Source: a bacterium (lineage in GTDB: Bacteria > NPL-UPA2 > JAUVJM01). From it: a stretch of DNA of 16,920 nucleotides. Positions 6,421-13,423 of this stretch are shown piece after piece. The DNA lies in contig JAUVJM010000017.1 in assembly GCA_030596585.1 (NCBI GenBank), positions 1 through 16,920 of the forward strand, read 5' to 3'. A program made the position numbers and the translations under genes. The notes under the pieces are model-generated. The model did no database searches, was not told the origin of the DNA, and saw only the letters and a list, made by a program, of their open reading frames with translations. How positions within the stretch are numbered: the first letter of the stretch is position 1; the number at the start of each line of letters is the position of its first letter.

Positions 6421-8578
6421 TAATTCATTATCTGCCTTTTCTCCTGACCCGTTTAGAAACTGGTTTCTGGCGGGTCTTTTTGTTCTACTGTCATCCATTC
6501 CGGTTCTGGCACAGGAAGAGCCTCCTCTCATTTTCAATGCTGATACACTGGAGTACCACGATGAGAAAGGAGTAGTCGAAGGGCTGGGCAATGTCCATCT
6601 GGTTTACAGGGAGACGGATCTCAAAGCTGACTACGTCCGGTTTGATCTTAACTCAAAGGAGTTTTCTGCAAAGGGGAATGTGGTCTTCCTTGAGAAATCT
6701 CAGGAAATACTCGCAGAGGAAATGAAGTATAACCTGGGAGGAGAAACGGGAACGGCACGGGGTGTGCGCATTTTCAATAAGCCCTGGTACATAAGGGCAG
6801 AGAAGTTTGAGAAGACCGGGCCGGATAAGTATCTGCTGGAGGATGGAGCTTTCACCACGTGCGACTTATCTCCGCCTCACTACAGGTTCACCGCAAAGCG
6901 GATTGATGTATATCCCGGGGACCATCTAACTGCCTACCACACTGTTTTCCGTGCAGGCAGAATTCCTCTGATATATCTGCCTGTTTGGCGCAGGTCACTC
7001 CAAGATGACCCGTCAGGGCTGATTGTGCGTCCGGGTTACAGTTCCGAGAAAGGCGCTTTTGTCCTTTCGCACTATAACTGGTACCTCTCGGAAAAACTCA
7101 ACGGCAGATGGTATCTCGACTTTTTCGACGAGAGGGGGTGGGGGAAAGGCTTTGATGTCAATCTTGCCTATGGTGTCGAACATCCCGGCTGGATGTATTT
7201 GTATGCTTACCACATTGATGAGAGAGAAAGCCCGGGAGATGATACGCCGGCGGAGGAGAGGTGGAAACTCCATTTCCGTCATCGTCAGAAGATAACGGAA
7301 ACCACGACCGGGATAGCAAGAGTTGACAAGTTGAGTGATGCGGATTTCAATGACGACTACCTGGATGAGGAAATTCTGCATTTTCTCAGCCGGTCTGAAC
7401 TCGAAAAGCATAGACTGGAGGGATCTCTGTCCATAACCACAAACAAGCCGGGATATACCTCGAGTATATATGTCAGAAAACGCATAAACAGTTTCCAGGA
7501 AGTTACTGAAAGCCTGCCGTGTATTTCCCTTAACCTTGTGGAGCGTGCCCTGCCGGGAACGTCCTTCTACTACGATTTTGATGCGAAGTTTGCTTACCTC
7601 CGCAGGGAAATAACTGTCGAGAATACTGAAACTCCGGCTGATGGTGACCGGGTGGAGGGAGAAGAAGCCGGAGCCGCGACTGAGAAGAAAAGAATAGCGC
7701 AGTTTGACCTGCACCCGGAGTTGTCCTATCAGGCTCGCATCGGATGGCTTAGAGCCAAGCCGACCGTTGGCGTGGACGGCTTTTTCTACAGTGAAGACAA
7801 GCTCGGTGAGGAGAACCTCTTCCAGGGAAGTTACGAATACTACCTGCCTCTGACCATGGCTCACGGCATCTGGAGGATATTTGACACTGGAAACCGGCAG
7901 GAGATTAAGAAAGTGCGCCACACGGTTTTGCCCAAACTGACTTTCTATTACAGACCTGATCCAGGTGAGGAGAGAGAAAACGTCTACGGTTTCTGTGACC
8001 GGGTAGGTGATGAAGAAAAGCGGGTAAAGGTGGAATTGCTAAATGGGGTTGAAGGGAAGGATACCTTGGGCATAACCCATAAACTGCTGGCTTTTGATCT
8101 CTATTCCGTTTATGACTTTCAGGAGGAAGACAGGCCGTGGTCAGATATCGCTGCCGATTTGAGAGTCAGCTCTCTCAGTAATATTTCCTGGCGGACTCTC
8201 ATGCATTTTGATCCCTACGTTGAGAAGTTTGAATCGCTGGATACTGACCTGACGGTTGAGAGAGATGAGTGGAAATTGGAGGCAGGGACGAGGTTCTACG
8301 AGCCGGAGGGGGAAAAACACACGTTTGATGTCCTCGGGAGAATTGAGACGCCCCTTGGCAGAAAGTGGAAAATAAACCTGCAGGGCCGCTACGACATAAA
8401 CAGAGAAGATTTCAAGGTTCGCCGCGTTACTCTTTACCGTGACTTGCACTGCTGGGAAGCACAGCTCTTCTGGCAGAGTGAATGGAACGGGGAGGAGGAC
8501 GATACAAGAGTATTCGTTGCCTTCAGAATAAAGGGAGCACCCGGACTGACTCTAAAAGGGGTTGGAGATATGTTCTAA
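6407..8578 (+). CDS. lptD: LPS-assembly outer-membrane protein LptD
   Basis: LptD is the outer-membrane barrel that inserts LPS into the outer leaflet. A signal peptide core, FLAGLFVLLSSIPVLA, ends near residue 36. The OstA-like periplasmic domain follows (PLIFNADTLEYHDEKGVVEG, FDLNSKEFSAKGNVVF). Next is the conserved TTCDLSPPHYRF block, with Cys152 from this start, then a long barrel region rich in alternating aromatic strands. The near-terminal DLHCWEAQLFW block is typical of the family. The start is uncertain. No ATG lies in frame before the signal peptide. GTG at 6407 gives a reasonable n-region, while TTG at 6314 gives one of about 50 residues. Neither has a good ribosome site and both lie in repeat sequence, so the native 5' end may have been replaced. 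Length (723 residues) is usual. Confidence 0.92.
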   Translation: MNGYHNSLSAFSPDPFRNWFLAGLFVLLSSIPVLAQEEPPLIFNADTLEYHDEKGVVEGLGNVHLVYRETDLKADYVRFDLNSKEFSAKGNVVFLEKSQEILAEEMKYNLGGETGTARGVRIFNKPWYIRAEKFEKTGPDKYLLEDGAFTTCDLSPPHYRFTAKRIDVYPGDHLTAYHTVFRAGRIPLIYLPVWRRSLQDDPSGLIVRPGYSSEKGAFVLSHYNWYLSEKLNGRWYLDFFDERGWGKGFDVNLAYGVEHPGWMYLYAYHIDERESPGDDTPAEERWKLHFRHRQKITETTTGIARVDKLSDADFNDDYLDEEILHFLSRSELEKHRLEGSLSITTNKPGYTSSIYVRKRINSFQEVTESLPCISLNLVERALPGTSFYYDFDAKFAYLRREITVENTETPADGDRVEGEEAGAATEKKRIAQFDLHPELSYQARIGWLRAKPTVGVDGFFYSEDKLGEENLFQGSYEYYLPLTMAHGIWRIFDTGNRQEIKKVRHTVLPKLTFYYRPDPGEERENVYGFCDRVGDEEKRVKVELLNGVEGKDTLGITHKLLAFDLYSVYDFQEEDRPWSDIAADLRVSSLSNISWRTLMHFDPYVEKFESLDTDLTVERDEWKLEAGTRFYEPEGEKHTFDVLGRIETPLGRKWKINLQGRYDINREDFKVRRVTLYRDLHCWEAQLFWQSEWNGEEDDTRVFVAFRIKGAPGLTLKGVGDMF

Positions 8579-9610
8579 ACTTTTCTCCTCGAGTTCTTTA
8601 ACTTTCTGCTGTAGTTCTCTTATGGTTTTTGCCAGCTCAGGAAGTCTCTGGATGGTCGCTTTCAGGCGTTTCTCTTTGTCGTGAGGTTTTGCCGGAAAGC
8701 CTGAAACGCATGAGTTGGCAGGGACGCTTTTGGTAACCCCGGCTCTTGCGGCAATTGTGCTGTTATCACCGACGGTCAGATGTCCCGCGATACCGGCTTG
8801 GCCGGCAACGGTCACTCCTTTTCCGAGCACTGCCGTGCCTGAAATCCCGACCTGGGCAACGATGATTGAGTTTTCACCAATAGCCACATTGTGAGCAATC
8901 TGCACTAGGTTATCTATCTTTGTGCCTTTACCAATGAGGGTTTTTCCGATAGTTCCCCTGTCAATGGTTACGTTTGCGCCAATCTCCACGTCATCTTCAA
9001 TAATCACTGTCCCTATCTGGGGGACTTTGTGATGAATTCCCTTTACGGGAGCAAACCCAAACCCGTCACTTCCGATCACCGTTCCGCTGTGGATAATGCA
9101 CCGTTTGCCTATGTTTATCTTCTCTCTGACAGTTACGCAGGGATAGATTAGTGTCCCATCCCCGACCCTGCTTTTTTTGCCAATGTACACGTACGGACAT
9201 ATCGCGGCATTATCGCCGACCTCAACTCCGTCTTCCAGGATAACGTATGCCTGGATAGAGACGTTTTCGCCGAGTTTCACGTCTTTGCCCACAACGGCTG
9301 TGGGATGGATTTCTGCTCCCGTGGAGGGTTCCCCATTACCGTTTGCCCATAGCTCCATTACCTTTGTGAATGCAAGGTATGGGTCATCTGTTCTCACAAG
9401 CGTCCGCCGTCCGTTTTCGACGTCCCGGGAAACTATAATGGCGGAGGCGTTGGTAGAATCCATCAGCGATGCATACTTGGAATTGGCTACGAAAGTTATC
9501 TCGCCCTCTCCCGCTTCTTTTATCCCCGCCACTCCGGTGATGACTATGTTCTCATCCCCTGTGATCTCACCGCCCACAAGGGCTTCTATTTCTTTGAGTG
9601 AAATTTCCAT
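8552..9610 (-). CDS. lpxD: UDP-3-O-acylglucosamine N-acyltransferase LpxD
   Basis: LpxD adds the second, N-linked hydroxyacyl chain to UDP-3-O-acylglucosamine in lipid A synthesis, using acyl-ACP in the cytoplasm. The 352-residue protein has the N-terminal uridine-binding domain (1-100, GVAGIKEAGEGEITFV, NASAIIV). A left-handed beta-helix of hexapeptide repeats (about 100-310) follows, with the catalytic His240 in KIDNLVQIAHNVAIG and the IGSDGFGFAP block near 179. A C-terminal coiled-coil helix lies at about 315-345. Length is normal. AGAGGT lies upstream of the ATG. Its 3' end overlaps lptD by 27 bp on the opposite strand. No lpxA, fabZ or lpxC is adjacent, unlike the usual enterobacterial cluster. 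Confidence 0.96.
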   Translation of the reverse strand: MEISLKEIEALVGGEITGDENIVITGVAGIKEAGEGEITFVANSKYASLMDSTNASAIIVSRDVENGRRTLVRTDDPYLAFTKVMELWANGNGEPSTGAEIHPTAVVGKDVKLGENVSIQAYVILEDGVEVGDNAAICPYVYIGKKSRVGDGTLIYPCVTVREKINIGKRCIIHSGTVIGSDGFGFAPVKGIHHKVPQIGTVIIEDDVEIGANVTIDRGTIGKTLIGKGTKIDNLVQIAHNVAIGENSIIVAQVGISGTAVLGKGVTVAGQAGIAGHLTVGDNSTIAARAGVTKSVPANSCVSGFPAKPHDKEKRLKATIQRLPELAKTIRELQQKVKELEEKSLEHISNPF

Positions 9611-9652
9611 CGCTACCTCTTGCGTAAATATTCAACCAAGACCGTTCAAGCC

Positions 9653-9716
9653 TGTCATTCTGAGAAGCGAAGCGACGAAGAATCTCCGTAGACTCTTCAC
9701 TTCGTTCAGAATGACA
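9653..9716 (+). repeat. Palindromic TGTCATT-family element, copy C (complete)
   Basis: This 64-bp element has TGTCATTCTGA and TCAGAATGACA ends (11 bp perfect). An internal GAAGAATCT / AGACTCTTC stem has one mismatch and a CCGT loop. Its left half is nearly identical to copy B (GCGACGAAGAATCT shared). It lies 42 bp upstream of the lpxD start codon, so it may be in the lpxD leader or promoter. Confidence 0.83.
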
Positions 9717-9722
9717 TGGCGT

Positions 9723-9902
9723 TTACTTCGCACTTACTCTCTTGCTATGTTCAGCGGAGAGGGCAGAGGAAAGAAGGAACCGAGAAAACTCTGCCCTCCT
9801 GAGGAATCTTCCTCCACTGAAGAAGCTAAATCTGGTTTCGGGTAACCAGTTGCCTTTTAGAACAGCAATTTCCGTGCCAGACTTTTCTTCTTCCCTCGTC
9901 AT
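9723..9902 (-). CDS. Possible 59-residue small protein, unrecognised
   Basis: A 59-codon frame opens with ATG at 9902, preceded by AGGAAA at a 5-base spacing, and ends with TAA at 9723-9725. The product begins MTREEEKSGTEIAVLKGNWL and is rich in Arg, Ser and Phe afterwards (RFLRRAEFSRFLLSS). There is no signal peptide or known motif. It lies between the response regulator and lpxD on the same strand. A 10-bp inverted repeat inside it (GAGGGCAGAG 9759-9768 / CTCTGCCCTC 9789-9798) may mean the region is structured RNA or repeat rather than coding. The 9717-9998 gap holds nothing else I can name. Confidence 0.25.
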   Translation of the reverse strand: MTREEEKSGTEIAVLKGNWLPETRFSFFSGGRFLRRAEFSRFLLSSALSAEHSKRVSAK

Positions 9903-9988
9903 GGGCGTTTCCTGGTTCCTAAGTGCCCAGAGTCTGCGAGCTTATGCCTCTAACTCTTTTTCGCCGTTTTCTGCTTTACTTGCGGCAC

Positions 9989-10008
9989 GTGTGGTAATTT
10001 AACCACAC
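9989..10008 (-). terminator. Weak hairpin at the response-regulator stop codon
   Basis: GTGTGGT (9989-9995) and ACCACAC (10002-10008) form a perfect 7-bp stem with a 6-nt AT loop that includes the TAA stop of the response regulator. No T-run follows on the minus strand, so it is at best a weak terminator or an mRNA 3' end structure. Confidence 0.35.
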
Positions 10009-11372
10009 CTTATGTTTAACTTCTTCAGTTTCTCATACAGATTTTTTCTGTCCATTTCAGTGAGTTTTGCAGCTTGCGTTATGTTTCCTCCGGCAGCCTC
10101 AATGACCTTTGCAAAGAAAGCCCTTTCGAATGATTCAATGACTTCCTTCTTTGCTTCCTGATACGATAGATTCCGTGCCGGTCCCGTGGGCGTATTATCT
10201 ACCTTTCCGAATGAAAGGTCAAGAGGAATGTCTTTTTCTCCGAGGGTGTCTCCTTCCACAAGGACGACAGCTCTTTCTATTACGTTTTCCAGTTCTCTCA
10301 CGTTGCCCGGCCAGCCGTAGCCTGACAGCAGGTTCATTGCCGGCGGCGATATCTCTTTTATCCGCTTCCCGAGTTCGGTGCTGTACAGACTCAGGAAGTG
10401 CCTGGCGAGAATTGGTATGTCATCGCGTCTTTCCCTCAGCGGAGGAAGCAGAATCGGGACTACATTCAGGCGGTAATACAGGTCCTCGCGGAAGAGATCT
10501 TTTTGTATCAACTTCTTCAGGTCGGTGTTTGTCGCCGCGATGATTCGCACGTCGGCTTTAATCGTTCTCGTGCCGCCGACCTTCTCAAATTCTTTCGTTT
10601 CGATTATTCTCAGGAGGCTTGCCTGAAGGGCCGGACTCATGGCGCTTACTTCGTCAAGGAAGAGGCTTCCTCCGTCAGCCAGTTCGAATCTACCCTGGCG
10701 GTCGGCATGCGCGCCGGTGAAAGCGCCCTTTACGTGCCCGAATAGTTCGGATTCAAGAAGTGTTTCCGAAAGAGCGGCACAGTTTACGGCGATGAACGGT
10801 CTTTCTGACCTTTCTCCTGCAAAGTGTATGGCGTGGGCAGCGAGTTCTTTCCCCGTGCCGCTTTCCCCGCATATTAAAACGGTGCTCTTTACGTCAGCTA
10901 CCTTTCTGATTGTTTCACAGACCTCCCGTATCCGAGAGCTTATCCCGATTATGTTGTTGAACCCGTATCTTGTTTCCAGTTCTTCTTGTTGAAAAGTCTT
11001 CTCTCTGACGAGCCGTTCTACATTGATAGCTCTGGAGACTATGAGCTTCATTTCTTCTATGTCGAAGGGCTTGAGGATATAATCATATGCTCCCTGCTTC
11101 ATAGCTTCCACTGCCGTTGCAACGGTGCCGTATGCAGTCATCATTATCACAGGCAAATTCTCGTTTAGTTTTTCTATTTTTCTGAGGAGTTCCATCCCGT
11201 CCATCACCGGCATTTTCATGTCTGCTATAACCAGGCGAAACGGAGTTTCGGATATTTTCTTGATGGCTTCCTTCCCGTTTTTTGCCGGTACAACAGAGTA
11301 ACCATCTTCTTCAAGAGCCATCTGGAGGACCCTGCGCATTTTAAGTTCGTCATCGACGACAAGGATTTTCAT
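9999..11372 (-). CDS. Sigma-54-dependent NtrC-family response regulator
   Basis: This is a 457-residue enhancer-binding activator. The receiver domain (1-120) has acidic Asp7-Asp8, phospho-acceptor Asp51, Thr79 and Lys101. The AAA+ domain (about 139-375) has Walker A GESGTGKE at 169-176, the sigma-54 contact loop GAFTGA at 216-221 and Walker B SLFLDE at 236-241. The arginine-finger region includes RLNVVPILLPPLRER, followed by GYGWPGNVREL. The C-terminal Fis-type helix-turn-helix (about 420-455, GGNITQAAKL) binds DNA. All catalytic motifs are intact. Its start overlaps the kinase stop by 4 bases (ATGA), so the two are co-translated and form a cognate pair. Targets are unknown; no clear sigma-54 promoter was found in the window. 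Confidence 0.95.
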   Translation of the reverse strand: MKILVVDDELKMRRVLQMALEEDGYSVVPAKNGKEAIKKISETPFRLVIADMKMPVMDGMELLRKIEKLNENLPVIMMTAYGTVATAVEAMKQGAYDYILKPFDIEEMKLIVSRAINVERLVREKTFQQEELETRYGFNNIIGISSRIREVCETIRKVADVKSTVLICGESGTGKELAAHAIHFAGERSERPFIAVNCAALSETLLESELFGHVKGAFTGAHADRQGRFELADGGSLFLDEVSAMSPALQASLLRIIETKEFEKVGGTRTIKADVRIIAATNTDLKKLIQKDLFREDLYYRLNVVPILLPPLRERRDDIPILARHFLSLYSTELGKRIKEISPPAMNLLSGYGWPGNVRELENVIERAVVLVEGDTLGEKDIPLDLSFGKVDNTPTGPARNLSYQEAKKEVIESFERAFFAKVIEAAGGNITQAAKLTEMDRKNLYEKLKKLNIRCG

Positions 11373-12967
11373 ACCGGTAACCTCACGGCAAAGATGCTTC
11401 CGTGATCAACTTCACTTTTCACGGAGATTTTCCCGTTATGGGCTTCAATAATTTTGTGAACGATCGCAAGTCCGAGTCCCGAACCTTCGTCTTTGCCGGA
11501 GAAAAACGGGTTAAAGATTTTCCCCAGCATTTCCTCGGGGATTCCCGTTCCCGTATCGGCGAAGCTGACTTCAACGTATCCCCTTCTGAACCTGAGATCC
11601 GGAGCATGGCGGGCATTAAGCGTGAGTTTCCCGCCGTCCGCCATGGCTTCAGCGGCATTTATAATCAGGTTGAGAAATGCCTGGGAAATCAGTTCCGGGT
11701 CAATTTTGACATTTGGAAGGTTCTTGTCATAATCCCTGACGACCTCGGTATGAGTCAGAGAGAGTTTTGGCTCGGCAAGATGAAGACTCTTTTCGACGAC
11801 GTCTCCTATCTGAGTTTCCTCAAGATCCAGGTCATGTGGTCTGGCAAAATCCAGAAAATTGCTCACAACCCGGTTGAGTCTGTCTACTTCCCCTATTATA
11901 AAGCTGGTCAGCTCTTCCATTTTCTTGTTTCCGGCTGCATTTTTCTCCAGGACCTGCGCCGAGCTTCTGATAATGCCCAGCGGATTTCGTATCTCGTGGG
12001 CCACGCCCGCGGATAATTCGCCGAGTGCCGCGAGTCTGTCTTTTCTGCGCAATTCTTCCTCGAGCTGTCTCATCTCCCTGAGTTTTTCCGTCATGTGATT
12101 GAATGCATTACTCAGTTCGGCAAGTTCTTCGCTTGACGTGATACTTATTTCCTGATCAAGGTTTCCCTCTGCCACATCATGCACGCCCTTCGAGAAAAGC
12201 CTGATGGGTTTTGATATGCGCCTTGCCATCGTATAACCGAGACTGCCTGCCATGATAGCACACAGCCCTATGAGAATGGGGAAGAATCTCCACGTGCTCA
12301 CGGTTTCCGAGAACCCGTAACGCTTGGGGACACCGGTAAATATCCTGCCCACGGTTCTTCCATCTCTGTTTCGAAGAGGTTGATAGTAGGCTTCGTATTC
12401 CACTTCCTGAAATATTGCCTTCTTCTCGTAATAGGCATCGCGCCGGTCGTCTTCAACCATGTAATGGATACTAACTTCAACGTCGGTAAGCAGGGACATA
12501 TCCTGTGCAAAACTTTTACCGAGCTGGTAGCCGACTATCACTTCACCCAGATGTGTTCCGTCTTCATCGTCCAGGGGGGTTATTGTGCCTGCAATCAGAG
12601 CCTGCGGCATTTCAAGCTGGATAATATCTTTCCCGTATGAATCTCTTTGGGGTTTTCCTTCCATCCACAGGATAAGGGGGCGTCCCGTCTGAATTACCTG
12701 GGGAGCTTCTCCGCTGCGGGCTGAGGCTGTGAAACGGGGGTTGTCTGTCAGGAAGCTGGCAATCTGCTCTGCGCGGCTTTGATAATCCCGGATTACTTTT
12801 ATCGTTTCTTCAGACGCCTTTTTTATGTCTCTTTCTATCTGTTTCTCCAGTCTCCTCGAATTCATGCTGACTACAATCAGGGAGGAGAGAATCATCGGGA
12901 CAAGTCCCACGAATAGGAATGCGGCTATGAGTTTATTCTGGAGTGTTAGTCGGAATAACTTCTTCAA
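11369..12967 (-). CDS. Membrane sensor histidine kinase (NtrB/ZraS-like), partner of the adjacent regulator
   Basis: This 532-residue kinase has a first membrane helix at about 12-34 and a periplasmic sensing region at about 35-225. That region is Cache-like in layout, with no ligand signature I can identify. A second helix follows at about 227-247, then HAMP (about 248-300), a short coiled coil and HisKA, with the phosphorylated His324 in GVAHEIRNPL. The HATPase domain has the N box (Asn433, Asn437), G1 DTGTGIP at 471-477, the F box (FNPFF) and G2 GSGLGLAI at 495-502. Length and order are standard. It is the first gene of the kinase-regulator operon, with a leader of about 125 nt below a candidate promoter at 13099-13127. 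Confidence 0.95.
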   Translation of the reverse strand: MKKLFRLTLQNKLIAAFLFVGLVPMILSSLIVVSMNSRRLEKQIERDIKKASEETIKVIRDYQSRAEQIASFLTDNPRFTASARSGEAPQVIQTGRPLILWMEGKPQRDSYGKDIIQLEMPQALIAGTITPLDDEDGTHLGEVIVGYQLGKSFAQDMSLLTDVEVSIHYMVEDDRRDAYYEKKAIFQEVEYEAYYQPLRNRDGRTVGRIFTGVPKRYGFSETVSTWRFFPILIGLCAIMAGSLGYTMARRISKPIRLFSKGVHDVAEGNLDQEISITSSEELAELSNAFNHMTEKLREMRQLEEELRRKDRLAALGELSAGVAHEIRNPLGIIRSSAQVLEKNAAGNKKMEELTSFIIGEVDRLNRVVSNFLDFARPHDLDLEETQIGDVVEKSLHLAEPKLSLTHTEVVRDYDKNLPNVKIDPELISQAFLNLIINAAEAMADGGKLTLNARHAPDLRFRRGYVEVSFADTGTGIPEEMLGKIFNPFFSGKDEGSGLGLAIVHKIIEAHNGKISVKSEVDHGSIFAVRLPV

Positions 12968-13098
12968 TTCCCTCCCTCTTGTCTTTTCCCCGGAGATTTT
13001 CTGATATTATACGCTATCTGTCAGTTTGTTAGCTGACGGATTTCACTTCCATCATATTGACAAACATCCCGGATTATACGAACTTCGCATTCTCCGAT

Positions 13099-13127
13099 AT
13101 TATAGGCATATTACGAGAACGAATCAA
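13099..13127 (-). promoter_or_regulatory. Candidate sigma-70 promoter for the kinase-regulator operon
   Basis: On the minus strand TTGATT (13127-13122) and TATAAT (13104-13099) are 17 bp apart, with a perfect -10 and a 4/6 match at -35. The start point would lie near 13092, about 125 nt above the kinase ATG. The leader contains a short GTCAG/CTGAC inverted repeat near 13020-13038. Confidence 0.5.
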
Positions 13128-13139
13128 GCGGTTTCCTCG

Positions 13140-13168
13140 TTGACATGCCTGCTATATATCAATATATT
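13140..13168 (+). promoter_or_regulatory. Strong sigma-70 promoter facing the GIY-YIG/GyrI-like genes
   Basis: TTGACA (13140-13145) is a perfect -35 and TATATT (13163-13168) a 5/6 -10, with a 17-bp spacer. It is divergent from the kinase promoter and 12 bp from it, so a single regulator could act on both. AGGAGCGGGAA at 13173-13183 looks like a ribosome site but no start codon follows it. An AACAATT/AATTGTT inverted repeat lies at 13191-13220. Confidence 0.55.
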
Positions 13169-13250
13169 TTAACAGGAGCGGGAATCAAGAAACAATTGCG
13201 AACTTCGTATATTAATTGTTATCTTAAGAAAATGAAAACCATCCGCACCG

Positions 13251-13281
13251 CGTCACCACCCGGCTTGTCCGGGTGATCCAG
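13251..13281 (+). repeat. Half-copy of a D-type palindrome (copy E) abutting the GIY-YIG fragment
   Basis: CACCCGG (13257-13263) and CCGGGTG (13269-13275) form a stem with a CTTGT loop, followed by ATCCAGG. This matches the left arm of copy D (CCCGG-CTTGA-CCGGG, then ATCCAG). The GTCAC at 13252-13256 is in the place of GTCAT in the terminal repeat. No right half is present; a GIY-YIG reading frame begins 5 bp on. Confidence 0.65.
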
Positions 13282-13285
13282 GATC

Positions 13286-13423
13286 ATGGCTAAAGACTAC
13301 TATGTTTACATATTGGCCAGTAAAAGAAATGGAACGTTGTATATTGGGATTACTTCCGATATCATTAAGCGTGTCTGGGAATGTTATGGAAACCTACCAG
13401 CACAAGGAAGGAGAAAATTATGA
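13286..13423 (+). pseudogene. Truncated GIY-YIG nuclease domain (45 codons)
   Basis: The frame starts at ATG 13286 and reads MAKDYYVYILASKRNGTLYI, then GITSDIIKRVWE. This is the first third of a small single-domain GIY-YIG endonuclease (usually about 90-110 residues). The GIY strand (YVYIL, residues 7-10), YIG (19-21) and the conserved Arg29 are present. After Trp31-Glu32 the similarity stops, and the frame ends at 13423 without the catalytic glutamate. In the +1 frame the sequence at about 13395-13412 reads YQHKEG, which resembles the usual continuation, so a small insertion or frameshift is possible. Its TGA overlaps the next gene's ATG (ATGA). No nuclease activity is expected. Confidence 0.75.

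Noticed and set aside
7013..7921. Long open frame on the minus strand inside lptD (302 codons)
   Set aside because: It lies wholly opposite the strongly supported LptD barrel, has no family signature and no credible ribosome site; it is a shadow of the sense codon usage.
9177..9845. 222-codon plus-strand frame opposite lpxD and repeat C
   Set aside because: It is antisense to the hexapeptide-repeat region of lpxD, then reads through the palindromic element; the product is Ser/Thr/Pro-rich shadow sequence.
13381..13422. Upstream ATG at 13381 as the start of the GyrI-like gene
   Set aside because: The extra 13 residues come from nuclease-remnant sequence and have no ribosome site, whereas ATG 13420 follows AAGGAAGGAG and matches the family's usual N-terminus.
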